NCBI GenBank assembly: GCA_002633005.1
Contig: NMRA01000255.1
Coordinates: 511,689-537,320 of the forward strand
DNA: 25,632 bases
Origin: Phoronis australis
Taxonomy: Eukaryota; Phoronida; Phoronidae
Direction: 5' to 3'
In this document: in pieces, positions 19,289-25,632 of the stretch
Layout: every line of letters starts with the position of its first letter
Position numbering within the stretch: position 1 is the stretch's first letter
Position numbers and translations under genes: made by a program
Notes under the pieces: model-generated
The model's input: the letters and a program-made list of their open reading frames with translations, nothing else
Database searches by the model: none
Told to the model about the DNA's origin: nothing

Positions 19289-19614
19289 AAAGGTGTAAAA
19301 CAAAACATTTAAAAATCACACCGCCCCATAGTGTTAGAATGTGAACTACTTTTGACTGATTACAAATATTTGTATCATAAAATATGGATTTTCACTGAAA
19401 CGATTTCAAATGAAAGGGTATGGGAAGGATTGGGAGATTTGATTAACAAAAAGTACAACTTTCAAAATAATATTGACAAACTTCCATAGAACGCTGCCAA
19501 AGATTGATGCACTTTGGGGCAGAAATGTTAAGAACTATAATGGAGCTTTTGTCGCAGTGGAAGAGCATTGTTAATGAACTTTGCCAGAAATGATGTAACT
19601 TTCTTTTGCGGTCA

Positions 19615-19658
19615 GCTGCTTTTGTGTCAGAGTTTTTAAACTCTGACATAAAAGCAGC
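19615..19658. repeat. 44-nt near-perfect hairpin
   Basis: Two 21-base arms with one mismatch and a 2-base centre. The left arm starts GCTGCTTTTG and the right arm ends AAAGCAGC. It lies 20 bases before the dispersed repeat at 19678. Confidence 0.85.
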
Positions 19659-19677
19659 GACGTTGTTACGTCTCATG

Positions 19678-20062
19678 ACAGCGTGTTCCCGTTCAGTAAC
19701 TTTACCAGACGTAAGGGGTTCTGAGCGTGTGATAACATCTAGCTTCTTTGTTAACTGCCAAGCCCACTCTTTTGTCTGTTATGACGACACGCTGGCCAAT
19801 TATCTACCAGGCTTGTCACAGACCACGTGTGAACACAGTCAAACTCAAAGTGAATTGGTGTATTGGGAAAGAACAGATTGTCGTAACTTCGGTTGCAGTT
19901 GGACGATTTTGGCGATTCAAAAACTAAACATGATCACCATTTGACAAAGATTTCAGAAATGCTATTGGTTTATGGTTAAAAATATTATAACTAAACTTTT
20001 ATTTTTTACAGCACAGCCCACTAGTCAGGGTAGATAGGAACTTATAGGAGATTAGAGCAATT
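19678..20062. repeat. Dispersed repeat, copy 2 (pair with 15801-16146)
   Basis: Same orientation as copy 1. Insertions make it about 40 bases longer. Confidence 0.75.
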
Positions 20063-21812
20063 ATCGAACAAAAGAGAGCTGGCACTCCAACCTTAAATGC
20101 CAGAATGGAGTTAATCAGTCGTGTAAGATATTGGCTACAGGGGTAAACTTCCAAACTTGTTGTTGGGCTATAGAATCGAACAAGTTGGGAGCAACGAGAA
20201 AACACCGTATTGTAGTCGCTATTTCTTGCAGCCCTAAAAAGGAGCGCTGCATACTTTATGCTACGGAAAGAATTCACTAAATTGGCCTTTGCTACCAGCT
20301 CTACCGATGTTTCTGACCCATTCTTACGCAGTTCTTGACCTTGGGAAATAGGTAGTAACAAAATTCTTTATCTCGCTAACTGTTACTATAGCAGCCAGGC
20401 ACACAATACGTATAATCTCCCTGTGGCCGGTTCGCCCCCACTCTTGCCGACGTACTTGTTTACTGAATAATACCGCCTTAACCACAATGCAACATTCTGA
20501 CCCATTTCGAAGATGGCAGCGTTGCAACTCCCGCTATTCGTCGATGTTATGCGTAGCCGTAGTGTCCGTTTTTGATTGGTCGCTGACTGGAAAACTGACC
20601 CACCGAAACGTCTGTATAATAGACTAGAGCTAGGTTGGCGATGTTTCTACATCATCGCCTCGAAGTACAGTTGTCGGAAGTCCTCAATCTGATGTTAATC
20701 ATATAGTAATACTTGAACATTCTAGCTAAGCGCTGCTGCCTAGAGCAAGGTTTTCGCTCAATAATCCTAGTGTTTCAAATGCTTCTGTTACCTCAGGGTC
20801 AAATTAAACATGTTCTATGGTTGTTAGTAAGCTAAAACGGTCATACAAGTTATTTCAGAACAGTATATTTTTGTTAACATTTCTGGTCGACGCTGTATTA
20901 TCTGAGTGGCATTGGGATTTGTTGTCTAACTAGGTTGTCCAGCACTGCGTGTTATGTTCGTTACTTTATTGCGTCGTTGTTAAAATCAATATCTGAAAGG
21001 GTGCAACAATACACGTCGGCAAGTGATATGTACTGCCAACTAAATTATATCCACACCTTCTTCATGATATGAGGTAAGAGATCTTTTTATCGAACGTTCG
21101 CTTTGCTCTCCCGACGGTTGTCCATGCACGGGTTCATTCAAGATCATTGCTTACACGCCACCAACACGGCAGAAAAATAACTAGGCAAGAAATACTTGAC
21201 AACACCTTATTCCCTATGTTGAAAATGGCACATTTCTGTTGACGGTTTTTGAGTCCTTACTGCCACGAAAAACCTGTGCTCAATGAGCAACTCAGGTGTT
21301 TACCGCACGGTGGCTCTGTTTTGCTATGCTTGTGCTCTTCTTACCGTGTGACATACATTCACATCCTCTGCTTGTATGCACCTCTACGTGCTGTCACCGT
21401 TTATTTCATCGTTTATTTCGTTTCCTAAATGTGCATTTCACCCATTGCCCGGTGATGAGACACGTGGTCTCGAAATATAGCTAGTATTTTAACTTGGTTT
21501 CCGTCCGTTATGTCGTTTGGTGTTTGCTTCATAACTGCACGTCTGAAGACAGGACATTGTTTAGGGGCTAGTAGCGAGTATCTGCCTTACACTAATAAAG
21601 TGATAATCGTGCTTTCAGCCAAGTATGTATATTTGAGGAAGCTGGTGGCAGATGTTAGCCGAATCTGCCACCATAAACAAGGGTTCGCGGAACGACAGCC
21701 TGCATCTCAAAATGCTCGTCAACTCCAAATTCGCAAATTTACCTTATCGACGTAATATTCCGAGACCAGTGTAGAATTATACAGATATATGAATACCTAG
21801 TATTCGAGTAAA
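20063..21812. other. Non-coding stretch, no recognised gene
   Basis: Short unsupported open frames only. An AAGATGGCAGC word near 20510 resembles a YY1-type initiator site, but no gene could be placed next to it. Confidence 0.45.
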
Positions 21813-21910
21813 TAAAATGTTCTGTGGCGGGAAAAATCAAAACGAGATAGTCCATTTACTCAACCATTTATCGAGTTACCGCATCGTAAATGTTGCCACA
21901 GAACATTTTA
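21813..21910. repeat. Perfect 16-bp inverted repeat with 66-bp spacer
   Basis: TAAAATGTTCTGTGGC at 21813-21828 and its exact reverse complement at 21895-21910. A weaker CGAG match extends outward on both sides. It could be the ends of a very small fold-back element. Confidence 0.85.
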
Positions 21911-22820
21911 CGAGTCAAAAAGCGCACCAGATAACCCTAGGGCTGGCATCCTTTCCAAATGTTGATTGATACCTTCATTCCAAACTATTCTATTATATGA
22001 CATGAAGGATTTTAAGTCTACATTGATAGGCGTAATTAACAAATTTCATGATTTCACGGAAAGTACCCACAGCTTAGTAGTATTATTGCTGCAGATGTTT
22101 TAACGTTAAAGTAAAATTGGGTCACCTTTAGGCTTTGTCTACACTCAGTCTAATGACTGTCGTCTTCACAGTTTCAGTGTCTTATTTGTATGACTTTTTA
22201 TCTCGATTACAATTGTGTCCTAGCTCTAATTGTCTTTAAGGTCCGATTTGTTGATGGAATGGAAAACATACGAGGCGTCGGATATCACATTCGCCGAGAG
22301 TCGTCGGTATCGGCATGTTTTACTGCCAAATCTTCCGTAATTCTTTCTCATGTGGGAGTTCGTGGTCAGCCACTTTGTTTTCACCTAATGATAAACGTAA
22401 CCTTGACATTCCCCACAGAAAATTGTGGTAACTAACACAGTTGTTTTTACACACTCGACAATGCATGGTGAACTGAAGTTTCGTGAAATCTCACACCTGT
22501 AATTCAACACTCAAGATGAGCCGATCTGACCTGCTCGTTTGCGTTTTAATCAAATTTACCGGACTGTTCGGTAGCCTGTTTATATAATAGCTTCAACAGA
22601 CTCGGTCATACATTCCAGAAAAATCCGTGACTGTATGCGTGATTCAGCATTTTAGTTGCTTACTCGCATCGCTGGCTCGTGAAAGATAGGAAATAATTCA
22701 CCACACATACGACTTGTCTGTGTGCCGCATTGCTTGAAAAACCTGATGTCTGGTAGCTGACAGCAAAGTTATAAGGCATGCCTGAACGAGTGCAAGTGCA
22801 AATCTGTGGACTCAGTGAGG
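21911..22820. other. Non-coding stretch, no recognised gene
   Basis: No repeat, RNA or protein signature was recognised. Confidence 0.4.
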
Positions 22821-23006
22821 ATGAATTTGTCGGGTTTTCTGTGTGTACTCGTTTTTTGTTGCTCTTTCGATGTAGAGGTTTTCAGTTGTTCGAAGCGTAT
22901 GGGTATATTTCTGTATCTAAATGAACGAACGCGTACTTCTATCATTTCGCCGGGTATGAGTGATGACTGCAGAGATAACTCAAATGTCATGCATTGTATT
23001 CGCTAA
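22821..23006 (+). other. Weak candidate small secreted peptide
   Basis: The ATG at 22821 opens 61 codons: a hydrophobic, signal-peptide-like start (MNLSGFLCVLVFCCSF) with a plausible cleavage after VFS, then about 39 residues with Cys in SCSK, DDC and MHC. No family was recognised and no splice or poly(A) support is seen. Frames of this kind arise by chance in 25 kb. Confidence 0.12.
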
Positions 23007-25190
23007 ACGCAAGAGCGCACTTTTTGTGACTGAGACAGGTGAGTTATTCCTTTTAGGCACGGAAAGCGAACACAAACAAAAACAGCGTTCCGGAGACGTT
23101 TTAATGTTATTTACCATTTGCGAGAGATTTGATCGCTGGGTAAGGTGCATGCAATAGTTGCCGTAGCTTTCTTCCAATTGTTCAATATAACATGTTCATT
23201 TTGTGATGTCGTACAAGGCACGGTCAACCCATACCATTGGTAATTCAACTCAAGAAATTTATTTTTCGTACATCACCTGATTTGGTTTGTGAAAGAAAAA
23301 CACATTCATGACCTTATATTCACCGGTCAAAACATCTGAAAAATTTATACAGGGTGTCCAGAAATGTTCTCAAAATATTGTAAAATATGAGTACCAGGAT
23401 ACGTTTTTAATCGTTACAGAGAAATGGGTAAATTTGAGAACCAGTTTCTTCCACTGAATATCAGGCATCAATCTGGTTCTCACTCCGAGGTCCCTGAAAG
23501 AGACTATTGCTGAGAAAAGCGTTGTCGGGTTTTGGATCGATGCGCCACCAGTTGCACAGCTCCTGCGCAGAAATCGAAAATTTTTAGCAAAGTTGATATG
23601 CAAAGACGGGGAACATTTAAATGAACTGTTTCTATCTCATGTGGTGGGAACTGTGTTCTATTTGAATATGGGACGCAGGCGTTGAAAATTGTACTGGTTG
23701 TGTCATGTGTGGAGCAGGCCACGAATGCAAGTGAGCAGAGTGAAAATATCTGTTCATCGTTTGTCTGCGTTATTAAACTCATTGGTATTTTGCGTAATCT
23801 GTACCTTGCAAAAGAAACTTTGGTATGCTTGGAATACAAAAAAACGCTGTTAGTTCCCAGTAAAACCATTATCCGTTATTCGCATAGCAGAGTATCTCCT
23901 GAACAGTTTGGGCGCCCTTTATATTTCATGTTGACATTAACTGTGGATAAAAATGTCTGAACGTGCAGTTTGTTTTCTTCAATAAGTCTGCAGCTGTGTG
24001 GTATTATTGCTTAATTTTTCTGAATCCGCAAAATCCACCCAGGTATTCTCAAAGGACGATTATCTAGCAAGTGCACGGGCTGTGAACACGTTTTGTACCT
24101 CAATTCTTTGAAACTACGAACCATATCCTGTGGCTTTGGTTTGATGACTCATGTATCATAGTTGCTCACAACTCTTTGGTTCGCTGCAATTAGTGGACTC
24201 AAATTAAGAAGAAACGCCACATACACGAGACAGATAAAATCGAAACTATGGCAAAATCAAAAGTTCAAGAGGGAATTACGTAAAACATAATGGTTGTATT
24301 GGATCATGTGTTATCAGTGAGAGGCAAATAAAGTAACACTCCGGCTGCTGTAGCAAGATTCTGACGTGTTTAAGACATACCAGCAGTTGAGGCCGGCATA
24401 TTGAACTAGGCATTTGCTTGTTTGTTATTAAATAGAATTGAGGGTGAACGACATGTTTTATAAGAATGGCCCTTGTATAATTAATTGAGGAAACAATACA
24501 AGATAAATCTAGGTGTTAGTGTGAAAGAGACGTATTGGGAATTTTATTTCTCAGTGTTTTATTTATAACGGCTAGCGCAGACGAATATCTATGAAATGGG
24601 CTGACAGCTCGCGTCAAGGCGAGAACAAGTAAGTGAACTCACTTTTTGTTGTCGTATTTTCACACCTGATATGTGAGCTGTCAACTCAGCTATGGTTCAA
24701 CAGGCACTCGAGGTAGACAACTCAGCTCTCAGCCATCCGTATGCGCTAGCTGTTAATACTCAGACGGTCGCCCTCCTTTGATGGAGATTACCGAAGGTCT
24801 CAGAACTCGGTCTAAATCATAGCTTTTGTCTTAGTGAATGTGTAACGATGCTAATGATGACAACCGACTGTCTGTCCTCGTTTCTCTCTTCATGATGCTG
24901 AACGACGGTGTATACACCTACCTTGGATAAAACGACACGGAAAGTCTCTAGTATTTACTTGCTAGTTGAGCGACTTGCAAGTGGCAGACGCGCTGACCCC
25001 TAACGATGGCTCATGACAGCGAAACTTTCTAAAAACTTACCGTCTTTGTCTTTGTGCGAACGAGGCACAACAAAGAAACATGTAAGAGCGGCTGTAAACA
25101 AGCCTTCCATCTCAAAGACATGTTTTGATTTAGCCAACTTACTGCTATGAAGTTGGTTTTAATTATGTTCAGTCAAAATACATGACTCGC
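23007..25190. other. Non-coding stretch, no recognised gene
   Basis: Holds a TGACAGCTC/GAGCTGTCA inverted pair near 24602 and 24673. Overlapping open frames on both strands at 23370-23960 have no recognisable domain. Confidence 0.4.
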
Positions 25191-25197
25191 TGGTTCC

Positions 25198-25468
25198 TGC
25201 GTGCCGCTAGGTAGTCAGTAGCCAGCACGCAGGTATCACTTAATTTTCCTCGGGAAATTTTTTTACACCGGTTTCTGGCTACTAGTCAAATTCTCAACAG
25301 GCAGCGCTTTACGCAAACAAACTGGCATGAGTGATGGACTGAAATGTAAATGTGGTATTTTGTACAGACAAATTGGTGCTTAAAATATATGTTCAAGAAA
25401 TGTGAATCCTAGAAATTGTTGCGCCTTTTCGGAGTGCATCAGTCGTTGTTTGCGTAAAGCGCTGCCTG
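25198..25468. repeat. Inverted-repeat cluster with 23-bp perfect arms
   Basis: CAGGCAGCGCTTTACGCAAA plus three bases at 25298-25320 is exactly reverse-complementary to 25446-25468, with a 125-bp spacer. A separate 9-bp hairpin, CCTGCGTGC/GCACGCAGG, lies at about 25198-25235. Confidence 0.85.
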
Positions 25469-25632
25469 GCTGCCTGTCACGCTAGTGGCTGTTCTTGCTG
25501 CGACAGTTATGGTGTCATTCAGTGCCTTAGCCAGAACAAAATCGATCCGTTTCAAGCCACCAGATGAGGTTGCATTATGATGCCTTGTGGTTGAGTTAAT
25601 ATTAGAAACTGCTCAGCACTCGTGGACATGAT

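Noticed and set aside
19615-19658. microRNA precursor
   Set aside because: The 2-base centre and 21-base arms are too short for a Drosha/Dicer-type precursor.
19999-20527. Minus-strand frames of 120 and 67 codons as a gene
   Set aside because: They overlap the dispersed repeat, are in different frames and have no recognisable domain.
21296-21484. Hydrophobic, Cys-rich short frame resembling a signal peptide
   Set aside because: It begins with GTG rather than ATG and no mature peptide pattern is visible.
23370-23960. Overlapping frames on both strands near 23.4-24.0 kb
   Set aside because: Both strands are open over the same bases with no domain or splice support.

Overview
This looks like nuclear DNA from an invertebrate animal, probably marine and possibly a deuterostome. 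It shows long non-coding stretches, no operons, degenerate animal-type transposons (Kolobok/THAP, Penelope-like, CR1/Jockey-like LINE, LTR, Helentron-like, MITE) and an arylamine N-acetyltransferase (NAT) family. The species cannot be fixed from the sequence. No complete, undamaged host gene is visible.

1-4224: three sequence blocks separated by single N bases (1440 and 2922). The first two blocks appear to be in the wrong order. The 86 bases at 2836-2921 are identical to 1-86. Overlapping them there gives one continuous allele: left flank (1441-2451), a TTAA-flanked transposon of about 1.69 kb, and right flank (1309-1439). The third block (from 2923) carries the same locus with a single TTAA and no insertion. 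The transposon has ~160-bp terminal inverted repeats (TIRs). Two genes converge inside it: a small protein with a P2X7-ballast-like cysteine motif, and a THAP/zinc-ribbon transposase with two stops, a frameshift and a large deletion. This fits an internally deleted Kolobok-type element.

4225-9084: mostly non-coding. 5486-7903 is a head-to-tail tandem of a Helentron/Helitron2-like non-autonomous element. It has a short terminus inverted with an internal copy, a 3' hairpin and ~400-bp internal repeats, and three of those repeats carry a perfect DR1 nuclear-receptor motif.

9060-14600: a Penelope-like element 3' fragment with a GIY-YIG nuclease domain lies next to a duplicated NAT locus. The proximal copy (10416-10899) has lost its catalytic core. 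The distal copy (13699-14591) keeps the Cys, His and Asp positions but has one frameshift. Between them are a CR1/Jockey-like LINE remnant and an LTR-like block.

14600-25632: no recognisable gene. There are dispersed and tandem repeats and several strong inverted repeats or hairpins (14673-14779, 19615-19658, 21813-21910, 25298-25468). Three short open stretches are listed only as weak exon candidates.
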